From the NCBI GenBank assembly GCA_963711315.1, contig CAVQDQ010000003.1, positions 496,001 through 560,000 of the forward strand: a stretch of DNA of 64,000 nucleotides, written 5' to 3'. Shown piece by piece: positions 54,353-64,000 of the stretch. A program made the translations under genes and the position numbers. Origin of the DNA: PALSA-612 sp963711315. GTDB taxonomy: Bacteria > Actinomycetota > Thermoleophilia > Gaiellales > Gaiellaceae. The notes beneath the pieces were generated by a model that was given only the letters and a program-made list of their open reading frames with translations, was not told the DNA's origin and ran no database searches. The first letter of the stretch is position 1. Every line of letters begins with the position of its first letter.

Positions 54353-55389
54353 CCGACCGCGCAGACATGTCGGTTCAGCGGTGGTCTCGTGTAGCCGTAA
54401 TCTCCGTGGCCGGCGTGGTTGCCCTTGTGGGCTTGCTCGCGTTCGTGCCCGTGGCCCTCTCGGCGAACACGACGCTGAAGCTGACGACGCTGTTCATCTA
54501 CGTGATCCTCGCCGCCATGTGGAATGCGCTCGCAGGCTACGCCGGTCTCGTCTCGGTCGGGCAGCAGGCGTTCTTCGGCCTCGGGGCCTATGCCGCGATC
54601 CGCCTCTCCGACCACGGTGTCGGCGTCTATCCCGCGCTCGTGCTCGGAGCCCTGCTCGCCGGAGCGGTCTCCGTGCCTCTGTCGGTGTTCATGCTGCGCC
54701 TTCCCGGCGGCGAGTTCGCGATCGGCATGTGGGTCTTCGCAGAGGTCTGTCTGGGGCTGGTGGTCCTCGACAAGCTGGTGCATGGACTGACCGGCACGTC
54801 GCTGATCGCCGTCAACGCGTACAGCCCGAGCGGACAGCGTGAGTACAACTACTGGATGGCGCTCGGCGCGGCGGTCGTGCTGCTGGCCATCCTCTTCGCC
54901 CTGCTGCGCAGCCGCACGGGAGCCTCGTTGCAGGCGATCCGCGACGACGAGGAGGCGGCCGCGTCGGTCGGCGTGCGCGTGCTGTGGGGCAAAGGCATCA
55001 TCTTCGTGCTCGCCGCGGTCGGATGCGGCATGGCGGGCACGCTCTGGCTCGCCACGAACATCACCTTCCAGCCGAGGGAGTACTTCGGAGTCCAGCTGAC
55101 CGCGTACATGATCTTCATGGCGCTCGTGGGAGGCCTGGGCACCTTCGAGGGGCCCATCATCGGTGCCGTCATCTTCTTCTTCGTCGACGACCGGTTCGGG
55201 AACGGGAACTACGGCGTCTGGTACCTCGTCGGGCTCGGTGCCGCGGCGATCCTGTTCGCACTTTTCCTGCCGCGCGGTATCTGGGGCACGATCGAGGATC
55301 GCTTCGGCATTCGGCTCCTGCCGGTCGGCTACCAGTTGCGAGGAGTGAAGGCCAGGCGCCACGCCGCGCCGGACGAGGCGGACGCCTGA
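54349..55389 (+). CDS. livM: Branched-chain-amino-acid-type ABC permease LivM (system 2)
   Basis: A 346-residue intact permease; the ATG at 54349 overlaps the livH stop. Landmarks are AMWNALAGYAGLVSVGQQAFF near residue 60, the cytoplasmic LQAIRDDEEAAASVGVRV coupling segment and LVGGLGTFEGPIIGAVIFF near residue 265. It completes the second transporter. The next gene, a VAO-type flavoprotein, begins 53 bp downstream and may be on the same transcript. Confidence 0.95.
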   Translation: MTDRADMSVQRWSRVAVISVAGVVALVGLLAFVPVALSANTTLKLTTLFIYVILAAMWNALAGYAGLVSVGQQAFFGLGAYAAIRLSDHGVGVYPALVLGALLAGAVSVPLSVFMLRLPGGEFAIGMWVFAEVCLGLVVLDKLVHGLTGTSLIAVNAYSPSGQREYNYWMALGAAVVLLAILFALLRSRTGASLQAIRDDEEAAASVGVRVLWGKGIIFVLAAVGCGMAGTLWLATNITFQPREYFGVQLTAYMIFMALVGGLGTFEGPIIGAVIFFFVDDRFGNGNYGVWYLVGLGAAAILFALFLPRGIWGTIEDRFGIRLLPVGYQLRGVKARRHAAPDEADA

Positions 55390-55442
55390 CTCGTGCAGCA
55401 GGGCTTGACCCGGAGCCGCGGGAGTGTTGAGATGACTGCGCA

Positions 55443-57047
55443 GTGACGCAGGTTGGCGACACCCGGACACGCCCTCTGCCGCCCGGAGTCACGGAGGCAG
55501 ATCTCGACCGTGCCGTGGAGAGGTTCACGGACGCTCTCGGCTCCGACCGGGTGCTGACCTCGGAGGAGGACCTGCGGGAGTTCCGCGACCCGTTCGCGTT
55601 CACTACCTGGGACGACTACACGGCGTCCGCCGTCGTCATGCCGGAGACGGTCGAGGAGATCCAGGAGGTCGTGAAGATCGCGAACGAACTGCGGGTTCCC
55701 CTGTGGACGCACTCGGCGGGGATGAACAACGGCTACGGCGGCCCGGCACCGAGAGTGAGAGGCTCGGTGATCCTCAGCCTGAGGCGCATGAACCGCGTGC
55801 TCGAGATCAACGAGGAGTGCGCGTACGCTGTCGTCGAGCCAGGCGTCCGCTGGTTCGACCTCTACAGCGCCGTCCAGCAGGGTGGTCACAAGCTGATGGT
55901 CTCGATCCCCGATCTCGGCTGGGGCAGCGTCGTCGGCAACTACCTCGAGAACGGCGCCACGTACCTCCCGTACGGCAACGACATGTCCGGTCAGTGCGGG
56001 ATGGAGATCGTGCTCGCGAACGGCGAGGTCATGAGGACGGGCATGGGAGCGATGCCCGGCAACCGGTCGTGGCACGTCTACAAGCGTAGTCTCGGTCCGA
56101 CGCCGGACCAGCTCTTCATGCAGTCGAACTTCGGCATCGTCACGAAGCTGGGTGTGTGGCTGATGCCGCAGCCGGAGTGCTACATGCCGCTCTGGCTCAG
56201 GGTCTGGAACGAGGACGACCTCGCGCCGGTGGTCGACACGCTTCGGCGATTGATGCTCGACCGCACGATCGAGAACGTGCCGCAGATCTGGAACACGATC
56301 GCGCTCGCGTCCGTGATCTCGAGCCGCTCGCCGTGGTACCAGGGCGAGGATCCGATTCCCGACTCGGTCATCGACACGATGGCGCGGGAGCTCGAGATCG
56401 GGCGGTGGATGATGCGCTTCGCTCTCTACGGCGACGAGTCGGTCGTCGACCTCCGATTCAAGAAGATCAAGGAGGCGTTCGAGCAGATCCCCCGCGCCGA
56501 GGTCTGGGGGCAGAAGCACTCGCCGGACGCAGTCGAGTCGCTCGAGCATCCCTTCGAGCAGGTACAGGGGGGCTTTCCGAACCTCGGCATCAACCAGATG
56601 ACCGGCTGGTACGGCGGCGAGGAAGGCGGCCACATCGGCTTCTCACCGGTAGCTCCGCTCACAGGCGGGGAGGCCGTCGCCCTCCGGGACTTGCTACGCG
56701 GGCTCGTCGAGGAGCGGGCGGGGCTCGACTACGCCGCCGTCCTCATCCCCATCAACGCACGTAGCTTCATCCACGTGACGATGGTCATCTTCGACACGAA
56801 GGACGAGGCGCAGACGCGGCGCGCGTACGACACGTGCAAGCTGCTCGTGCGCGAGGCGGCGAAAGACGGGTACGGCGAGTACCGGGCGCACCTCGACTTC
56901 ATGGACCTCGCCACCGACCAGTACAGCTTCAACAACCACGCGTACCGGCGCTTCGCCGAGACGATCAAGGACGCACTCGACCCGAACGGGATACTCTCGC
57001 CGGGCAAACAGGGCATCTGGCCGAGGTCGATGCGCCCGAATATCTAG
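55443..57047 (+). CDS. Vanillyl-alcohol-oxidase / 4-cresol-dehydrogenase family flavoprotein
   Basis: A complete 534-residue protein of the VAO/PCMH fold. The FAD-binding region includes VVMPETVEEIQEVVKIAN, WTHSAGMNNGYGGPAPRV and PDLGWGSVVGNYLENGA with YLPYGNDMSGQCGMEIVL; the cap domain follows and the C-terminus is DALDPNGILSPGKQGIWP. These are typical of vanillyl-alcohol oxidase, eugenol oxidase and the PchF subunit of 4-cresol dehydrogenase, which dehydrogenate or hydroxylate the alpha carbon of 4-alkylphenols. A c-type cytochrome partner is not present, so an oxidase is likelier than a cytochrome-linked dehydrogenase. GTG start. It follows a Liv transporter. Confidence 0.93.
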   Translation: MTQVGDTRTRPLPPGVTEADLDRAVERFTDALGSDRVLTSEEDLREFRDPFAFTTWDDYTASAVVMPETVEEIQEVVKIANELRVPLWTHSAGMNNGYGGPAPRVRGSVILSLRRMNRVLEINEECAYAVVEPGVRWFDLYSAVQQGGHKLMVSIPDLGWGSVVGNYLENGATYLPYGNDMSGQCGMEIVLANGEVMRTGMGAMPGNRSWHVYKRSLGPTPDQLFMQSNFGIVTKLGVWLMPQPECYMPLWLRVWNEDDLAPVVDTLRRLMLDRTIENVPQIWNTIALASVISSRSPWYQGEDPIPDSVIDTMARELEIGRWMMRFALYGDESVVDLRFKKIKEAFEQIPRAEVWGQKHSPDAVESLEHPFEQVQGGFPNLGINQMTGWYGGEEGGHIGFSPVAPLTGGEAVALRDLLRGLVEERAGLDYAAVLIPINARSFIHVTMVIFDTKDEAQTRRAYDTCKLLVREAAKDGYGEYRAHLDFMDLATDQYSFNNHAYRRFAETIKDALDPNGILSPGKQGIWPRSMRPNI

Positions 57048-57108
57048 GTCCAGGCCGCCACCCCACCGGCTGCTTGCGTCCGAACGGGAATCTCGTCACG
57101 ATCGCGAC

Positions 57109-59896
57109 ATGCCGACAGCAGTCATCGGGCGAGAGGAGGAGCTCGCCGCCATCGAGGAGTTCCTCGATCGCGTCCCGGTTGGTCCCACCGCGCTCGTCCT
57201 GTCCGGCGAGGCGGGCATCGGCAAGACAATCTTGTGGGAGACGGGCGATGAGCATGCCCGCGAGCGCTTCGGCCGCGTCCTCTCCTGCCGTGGCGTCGAG
57301 GCAGAGGCTTCGCTTTCCTATGCGGGTCTCTCGGACCTGCTCTCGGATGTACTCGAAGATGTCGTGCCCTCGCTCGTTCCGCCGCGCCGCCAGGCGCTCG
57401 AGGTGGCACTGCTGCTCGCCCAGCCTGCAGAGGCGCCCCCGGATCCCCATGCGATCGGGCTGGCCGTCCTCGATGCCTTCCGCGCCCTGGCGGCGCAGGG
57501 GCCCATGCTCGTCGCGCTCGACGATGCCCAGTGGCTCGACCCGCCTTCGGCCGCCGTGCTGCAGATCGCACTCCGGCGTCTGCGCGAAGAGCCGATCGGC
57601 TTGCTGGCAACGATCAGGCTGGGGCCGGATGTCGACGCCGCCGTCGAGCTCGAAAATGCCTTTCCCGAGTCCCGACTCGTCGAGCTCTCGGTCGGGCCGC
57701 TCAGCCTGGCCGCCGTACATCGTCTGCTCTCGACGCGGTTGGGGCTCGAGCTGACCCGCCCGGAGCTGACGCGCGTCCACGAGGCAACAGCGGGCAATCC
57801 GTTCTTTGCCCTCGAGCTCGGCCGTGAGCTCGTCCGCACGAACACGAGGCCCGAGGCCGGCCGAGCCTTGGCGATGCCCGAGAGCCTGCAGGAGCTGCTC
57901 GGCGACCGGCTGGCCCGGTTGCCCACCCATACGGGCGACGTGCTCCTGCAAGCAGCGGCGCTGGCACGGCCGACGGTCGAGCTCGTCACCGCCGCGTACG
58001 GGGAGCGGCAGCCGGTTCTCGAGGCGCTGGAGGCAGCTGTGAGAGAGGGAGTGGTCGAGCTCGACGACTCCTACGTTCGTTTCACACACCCGCTGCTCGC
58101 ATCCATCACCTACGAGCAGGCGCCGGTCTGGAAGCGTCGAGCCGTACACCGAGCCCTCGCCGGAGTCGTCACCGACTCCGAAGAGCGAGCACGTCACCTC
58201 GCGCTCGCCGCCGAAGGGCCCGACGCCGTGGTCGCCTCCTATCTGGACACCGCCGCCGATGAGGCATTCACTCGAGGTGCTCTTTCCGCCGCGGCGGAGC
58301 TCCTCGAGCTCGCCGCCGGGCTAACGCCGGACGATCCTCTGCTCGCCCGGGCACGCCTTCTTCGGGCCGCGAGCTATCACCGCCTCGCCGGCGATCCCGA
58401 ACGAGCGGCTTCGATGCTCGAGCGGCTTCTCTCGGAGGCCGATCACGGCTCGGAGCGAGCCGACGTCCTGTTCGAGCTTTCCTTGACACGTCTCGCCGAC
58501 CCGCCCACCATGATCGAGCTCTGCGAGCAGGCCATCGCGGAGGCGGCAGGCGACGACGTCCGTTCTGCCAGGATCTTGGCCTACCAGAGCGGGATCCGTC
58601 TGTTCGAGGCCGATGTGACAGGGGGACTCCGCGACGCACGCGCTGCGCTCGAGAAGGCCGAGCGGACGGGAGATCCGAAGCTCGTCGCCGCGGCGATCGC
58701 ACGGGTCGGTCATGCCGAGACGTGGCTCGGCGACGTGACCCCGGGCCTACTCGAGAGAGGCGTGGAGATCGAGGAACGCCTCGGCCTGGAGCTCGAGTAC
58801 ATGGAGAGCCCGCGCGTGTCGCTCGCCCGGCTGCTCATCCGTCGCGGCGACCTCGACCGGGCCGGCGCAGCTGCTCCGACAGGCGGAGACGAGGGCCGCA
58901 GCGCGAGGCGACGAAGGCACACGCAGAGAGATCCTCTGGCGCCTGCCACTCGTCGAGTGGCTCGCCGGACGCTGGCCGCAAGCGCTTGACATCGCCGCCG
59001 CGGCCCTGGAGGCGACCGAGCAAACCCAGGATCCACACAATCGCGCGTTCGTCGGGCGCGTACGTGCGCTCGTCGAGACGGATCTCGGTCTCGTAGACGA
59101 GGCACGCGCATCGGGCGAGGAGGGTTTGGCAGGCGCGCGCTCGGCCGGAGACGAGGTCAACGTCATTCAGTGCCTCGGGGTGCTAGGGCGCCTCGAGCTC
59201 GCGCTCGGAAACCTGGAAGTTGCTGCCGGATATCTGCGCGAGCTGCCAGAGCGGGCACTCAATGGCGGGATGAACGATCCAGCGGCTCCCTTCTGGGCTG
59301 ACACGATCGAGACGCTCATCGCCCTGGGCGAGCTCGAGCAAGCCCGTGCCTACCTCGACATTCATGAGCCGCAGGCACGCCTGCTCGGCAGCCCGTGGGC
59401 AGTCGCAGTCGCTGCCCGCTGCCGCGGGTTGCTCGCGGCTGCCGAGGGCGACATGCCAACCGCCTTGAGGACACTGGAGGGCGCACTTGCCGATCTCGAG
59501 GGACTACCAGTTCCGCTCGAGCGGGGCCGCACGGCGCTCTGCCTGGGCATGGTGCGACGGCAAGCCCTGCAGAAGAAGGCCGCGCGAGACACGCTGGAGC
59601 AGGCGCTCACGATCTTCGAGGATCTCGGTGCCCGTCTGTGGGCGGAGAAGGCGACAGCAGAGCTCGCGCGGATCAGCGGGCGAAGAGCGCCTTCCGAGGT
59701 GCTGACCGAGACGGAGCGGCGCGTGGCGGAGCTCGCCGCGCAGGGCCGTTCGAACAAGCAGATCGCCGCCGAGCTCTTCATGGGCGTGAGCACAGTCGAG
59801 GCTCACCTCTCCCGCGTCTACCGCAAGCTCGGCGTCCGCCGCGCCGAGCTCGCAGGACGCCTCCCCATTCCGGTGGACGAGGCCGCCGAAGCCTAG
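57109..59896 (+). CDS. LAL-type LuxR-family regulator with AAA ATPase domain, copy 1 (two frameshifts)
   Basis: About 929 residues. The N-terminal ATPase has Walker A LSGEAGIGKTILWE and Walker B MLVALDDAQWLDPPS. The middle is a helical TPR-like region (AAAELLELAAGLTPDD and later LGRLELALGNLEVAAGYL). The C-terminal LuxR helix-turn-helix is LTETERRVAELAAQGRSN with GVSTVEAHLSRVYRKLGV. Two phase changes fall between 58865 and 59126. Large ATP-binding LuxR regulators (LAL family, MalT-like) bind a small inducer and activate nearby catabolic genes. It lies between the VAO gene and dikinase copy 3, all on the plus strand. Confidence 0.93.
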
Positions 59897-59942
59897 GGCT
59901 TCGCGATTTTGCGCGAGGCCGTCCTGAGGTTCAGAATCAGCC

Positions 59943-61784
59943 ATGGTCCGAAAACGCGAGAGCGAAGGCTTCCCGAGCCCGTTCGAGGTCCCCGTCCCTC
60001 CGGAGTGCGCGGGGTGGGAGGAGATGTACGCCTATCAATCCGTGTTCAGCGACGATCGTCGCGCGTTCGACGACGGACGCTTCTGGTTCCAGGACTCGCT
60101 GCACAGCCCCGAGCCCATCCACCCGTTCGACGTCGTCTGGTGGGACTATGGAGCCCCCGCGTTCAACCAGGCAAACGCTCGCCTGTTCGTGGTTCCTCCC
60201 TCACTCGGCATCGAGTACCGAATGCTCAACGGCTACGTGTACGTCAGCGTGAACTCGGTTACCGACGCGGAAACGCTCGAGCGGCGTGCGGAGCTGTTCG
60301 CGAAGCGGGGCGGCCACTACTACCGACACTGGCCGGAGCTCTACGAACGCTGGATCGAAAAGGTGGAGGCCACGACCCGCGAGCTCGAGACGCTCGTCGT
60401 GCCGGAGCTGCCCGAGGTCGAGGACGAGGCTGATCGTCCGCGAAGGCCGTGGCATCGGCTCGAGCCACGAGCTGCTCGTCGCCTATGACCGCCTGCTCGA
60501 AGGGCTCGATCGCATGATGCAGTACCACTTCGAGCTGATCAATCTCGGCTACGCGGCCTACGCCACGTTCTACGACATCTGCCGACAGGCCTTCCCGGAC
60601 ATCACGGACCAGACGATCGCGAGGATGGTCTCTGCCATCGATCTCCTCGTCCTGCGACCGGATGAGGAGCTGAAGCGCCTCGCGCACCTTGCGCTCGAGC
60701 TCGGCGTGGCCGCAGCGGTAGAAGGGCGCGGCGGACGAAGACGAGCTCTCCGGTCCGCCCTCGCCGATACGGATGCCGGGTTGCAATGGCTCGCCGACTT
60801 CGACGAGACGAAGAACCCGTGGTTTTGCTTCTCGAACGGGAACGGTCTCTACCACCACGTTCGCTCCTGGATCGACGACACGAGTCTGCCGATCGCCGCC
60901 ATCGGGGCGTACGTCCGACAACTCGAGGCGGGCGAGGACATCTCCCGCCCCACTGCCGCGGTGCTCCAAGACCGCGAGCGAGTCACCGACGGGCACCGCG
61001 CGCTACTGGCCGAGGAAGCGACGGCAAACCTTCGACGAGGGCCTGGCGCTCGCCCGCACGGTCTACGCGTTCATCGAGGATCACAACTTCTACATCGAGC
61101 ACCGCTACTTCACGCTCTTCTGGAACAAGGTGCGCGAGTTCGGTGCCCTGCTCGCGGGGGAGGAGTTTCTGGCCGAAACGGAGGACGTGTTCTACCTGCG
61201 CCACGACGAGGTGCGCGAGGCTCTCGAGGAGCTCCGCCTCCACTGGAGCGCCGGCGGCGCCGGCGCCGCACGAGGCCCCGGCTACTGGCCACCTCTCGTC
61301 GAGCGGCGGAAGGCGATCTACGAGGCGATGCGCGAGTGGGCACCGCCTCCGGCTCTCGGGCAGGTTCCCGAGACGATCGGCGATCCGGTCACGATCATGC
61401 TGTGGGGGGTCACGGACGAGCGCATCCAGGAATGGCTTGCCGCTTCGACGGGCGTTGATTCCAGCACGCTGACGGGCTTCGCGGGCTCGCCCGGTGTCGC
61501 GGAGGGCCCTGCACGGGTAATTCTCCGTACCGAGCAGCTCAACGAGGTGCGAGGACGGCGAGATTCTCGTCGCACCATCCACCTCGCCGAGCTGGACGCC
61601 GGTCTTCGGCCGGATCGCCGCCGCGGTGCTCGACTCCGGCGGCATGATGTCCCACGCGGCCATCGTTGCCCGCGAGTACAGGCTGCCGGCGGTCGTCGGC
61701 ACGGGGACAGGGACGAAGCGCATCAAGACCGGCGATCGGCTGCGCGTCGACGCCGACTCGGGCGTGGTCACGATCCTCGACTGA
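59943..61784 (+). CDS. PEP-utilising dikinase substrate subunit with phosphohistidine domain, copy 3 (several frameshifts)
   Basis: About 614 residues, the most diverged of three paralogues. It begins FPSPFEVPVPPECAGWEEMYAY and contains GIEYRMLNGYVYVSVNS, FELINLGYAAYATFYDICRQ, FSNGNGLYHHVRSWIDD and FTLFWNKVREFGALLAGEEF. The C-terminal domain carries the phosphohistidine motif SGGMMSHAAIVAREYRLPAV (His codon 61653-61655) and ends GVVTILD. Phase changes near 60425, 61020, 61550 and 61595. It stands between two LAL regulators and has no ATP-grasp partner nearby, so it would need the one at 15712 or another elsewhere. A specificity different from copies 1 and 2 is likely, given the altered SLHSPEPIHPFDVVWWD segment near the N-terminus. 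Confidence 0.85.
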
Positions 61785-61843
61785 GTCGGCGAGACGGTAG
61801 CCGCCGGGGCCGCGGCTCGTAATCCGGCTGCTCACAGTCCACA

Positions 61844-64000
61844 ATGGCGCCCATGGCTGCGACCGAGATCGTCGGACGCCAGGAGGAACTCGATGCCATC
61901 GAGCAGTTCCTCGCACGCGTAACGGACGGTCCCGCTGCTCTCGTTCTCTCCGGCGAGGCGGGGATCGGCAAGACGATCCTCTGGGAGGAGGGCGTCGAAG
62001 AAGCAGACCGCCGGTACGGCAGTGTGCTGATGTGCCGCGGCATCGAGGCGGAGGCATCGTTGTCCTTCGCCGGCCTGTCGGAGCTCCTCGCCCCCGTCTT
62101 CGAGGAGGTCGCGGACACGCTGTTGCCGCCGCGACGACGAGCACTGGAAGTCGCACTCCTGATTGTCGAGCCGGGCGATGCGGCGCCCGACGTGCACGCA
62201 ATCGGCCTAGCGGTGCTCGACGTGCTGCGCACTCTCGCGTTGGCCGGGCCGGTTCTCGTCGCGCTCGACGATCTGCAGTGGCTGGATCCGGCATCGGCGG
62301 ACGTCGTCCAGATCGCGCTCCGACGTCTCCGCGACGAGCCGGTGCGACTGCTCGCGACCGTGAGGCTCGGGCCCGACCTGGCGAACCCCTTCGAGCTCGA
62401 CCGCTCGTTCACCGCGTCGCGGTTCGAGCAGCTTCCAATCGGCCCGCTCAGCGTCGCCGCGATCCACACGTTGCTCGAAGAGCGCCTCGGCCTCGAGTTC
62501 ACCCGACCGGAACTTGCCCGTGTCTGGGAAGCGACGGGCGGTAATGCCTTCTTTGCGCTCGAGCTCGGCCGTGAGTTCGTCCGCACGAACACGCGACCTG
62601 TCCCCGGTGAAGCGCTGCACATCCCCGAGAGCCTGCAGGAGTTGCTGGGCGGCCGTCTGGGACGGCTCCCAGCCGACACCGCGGACGTCTTGCTCGAGGT
62701 CGCGTCCCTCGCCCGTCCCACGGTCGAGGTCGTGGCGAAGGCGCATGGAGATCAGGCACAGGTGCTCGAGGCGCTGGAGGCGGCCACACGCGAGAGCGTC
62801 GTCGAGCTCGACGGGGAGCACATTCGCTTCGCGCATCCGCTGCTCGCCTCGATTTGCTACCAGCGCGCGCCGGTCTGGAAGCGCCGCGCCGTCCACCGCG
62901 CGCTTGCGGGCGCGGTCTCTGACGTCGAAGAGCGCGCCCGTCACCTGGCCCTCGCCGCGGAGGGCGCCGACCCCGGAATCGCATCTGAGCTGGATAAGGC
63001 TGCCGAACAGGCGGCCGCCCGCGGGGCTTCCGCCGCGGCAGGTCGAGCTCTGGGACCTCGCTGCCGAGCTGCACCTCGGACGACCCCACCCTTGTACTGC
63101 AGCGACGCTTGCACTCGGCCACATACCACCGCCTTGCCGGCGATGGGGAGCGCGCCGTTGCGACGCTCAACGAGCTCTTGCAGGAGGCTCCTTCCGGTGT
63201 CGAGCGGGCGGACGTCCTCTTCGAGCTCGCGCTGACGCGCAGAGCGAGCGCGCCAAGCATCATCGATCTCTGCAACGAGGCGCTTGCCGAGGCGGGTAGC
63301 GACGAGGTGCGCTCGACGAGGATTCTCGCCTACCGGAGCTTCATGCGCCTGTTCCAGGCGGACGTTCGGGAGGGGCTGGTCGACGCAAGGGCCGCGTTAG
63401 AACGGGCTGAACACGTCGGTGACCCCACGCTGCTCGCAGTGGCGATCGCACGAGTCGGGCACGCCGAAGTGTGGGCCGCGGAGACGCCGACGCCCGGTCT
63501 CGTCGAGCGAGGAGCTGAGATCGAGGCACGTCTCGGGCTCTCGCTCGAGTACTACGAGAGCCCGCGCGTAGCACTCGCCCGCATGCTTGGGGCATCGGGG
63601 GAGATCGAGCGAGCCCATGCCATCTTCGAGGAGCTGGAGCAGGAAGCGATCGAGCGCGGCGACGAGGGAAGCAGAGGTCAGATCCTCTGGCGGCTCGCCC
63701 TCATGGAGTGGTACATGGGTCTCTGGCATCGCGCGCTCGAGCACGCGACTGCGGCACTCGAGATCGCGGAGCAAACGGGAGAAGTGCATCAGCGCGCCTT
63801 CATGGGCCGGATCAAGGCGCTGATCGAGACGGATCTCGGTCTCGTCGAGGAAGCGCGGCGCGCAGGGAAGGAAAGTCTCCAGCTTGCGCAGGAGATGTCG
63901 GACGAGGTCAACACATTCACGTGCAGTGGCGCGCTCGGGCGACTCGAGCTCGCGCTCGGCAACCTCGAAGCCGCAGGCACCTACCTCCGCGACATCCCCG
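61844..64000 (+). CDS. LAL-type LuxR-family regulator, copy 2, cut by window edge (frameshifted)
   Basis: Paralogue of the regulator at 57109, about 720 codons visible. It starts MAATEIVGRQEELDAIEQF after a possible earlier ATG three codons upstream. Walker A is LSGEAGIGKTILWE, Walker B LVALDDLQWLDPAS. After HLALAAEGADPGIASELD the phase changes twice near 63010-63130 and the helical repeats continue (LNELLQEAPSGVERADVLFE, LGRLELALGNLEAAGTYL). The LuxR domain would be beyond the window. High similarity to copy 1 in the same orientation suggests tandem duplication around the dikinase gene. Confidence 0.9.

Noticed and set aside
2668..63130. Interpreting every split gene as a pseudogene
   Set aside because: Both sides of each break keep catalytic motifs and expected length, operon overlaps are intact, and many breaks map to homopolymers.
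1..64000. CRISPR arrays, prophage genes, rRNA or a replication origin
   Set aside because: I saw no regularly spaced short repeats, phage structural genes, rRNA sequence or DnaA-box cluster on reading both strands.

Overview
The window is high-GC DNA with dense, mostly ATGA-overlapped operons. Gene content (protocatechuate 3,4-cleavage genes, LigM-type O-demethylases, HAAT/Liv-type ABC transporters, LAL-type LuxR regulators) and codon use suggest a soil actinobacterium, plausibly of a deep class such as Thermoleophilia. That placement is inference; the only RNA gene is one tRNA-Ala(CGC). About two dozen genes are interrupted by single-base frame changes, often at homopolymers, while conserved residues continue in the new frame. 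I read these as uncorrected sequencing indels and annotate each such gene as one span.

Layout. 1-2451: an ABC export module (FtsX permease cut by the window edge, ABM-like small protein, ATPase). 2668-6458: a small winged-helix protein, a large cyclase/ATPase/TPR signalling protein and the tRNA. 6526-7500: a medium-chain reductase. 7537-18130 (minus): one long operon, in transcription order a phosphohistidine-type dikinase subunit, its ATP-grasp partner, a biotin carrier protein, a carboxyltransferase, a HAD phosphatase, then pcaI-J-H-G-B-C and pobA. 18189-19845: a reductase and an esterase-like hydrolase. 19842-26037 (minus): a second catabolic operon with ligM, metF, an extradiol dioxygenase, a RraA-type aldolase, a GalB-like PIG-L protein, a DUF6282 hydrolase and a DUF1932 dehydrogenase, divergent from a GntR regulator and a second ligM. 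28362-35192: a Liv-type transporter whose fused permease gene is ATGA-coupled to a second dikinase subunit. 35205-45356 (minus): SnoaL-like protein, HSL-type hydrolase, a three-subunit molybdenum hydroxylase, two thiamine-diphosphate E1 alpha/beta pairs and a TIM-barrel isomerase. 45463-50441: GMC oxidoreductase, flippase-like membrane protein, VOC protein and an acetoacetyl-CoA-synthetase-like ligase. 50581-57047: a second complete Liv-type transporter followed by a vanillyl-alcohol-oxidase-family flavoprotein. 57109-64000: two LAL/LuxR regulators flanking a third dikinase subunit.

How it may work together. The parts fit a catabolic island for lignin-derived phenols and hydroxyphenyl ketones. 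The dikinase, biotin carboxylase parts and HAD phosphatase resemble the published Hpe pathway of Rhodococcus rhodochrous GD02 and the Acv system of Sphingobium SYK-6. There a 4-hydroxyphenyl ketone is phosphorylated on the phenol, carboxylated on the methyl carbon, dephosphorylated and cleaved to 4-hydroxybenzoate or vanillate. PobA, LigM/MetF and the Pca enzymes would take those products to beta-ketoadipate. The VAO-type enzyme could feed the pathway from 4-alkylphenols. Not seen in the window: biotin carboxylase, pcaD, pcaF, and E2/E3 of any 2-oxoacid dehydrogenase.

Other structure: a roughly 165-bp palindromic repeat present twice, and a shared CAACAAT-centred motif in three divergent promoters that may form a GntR regulon.
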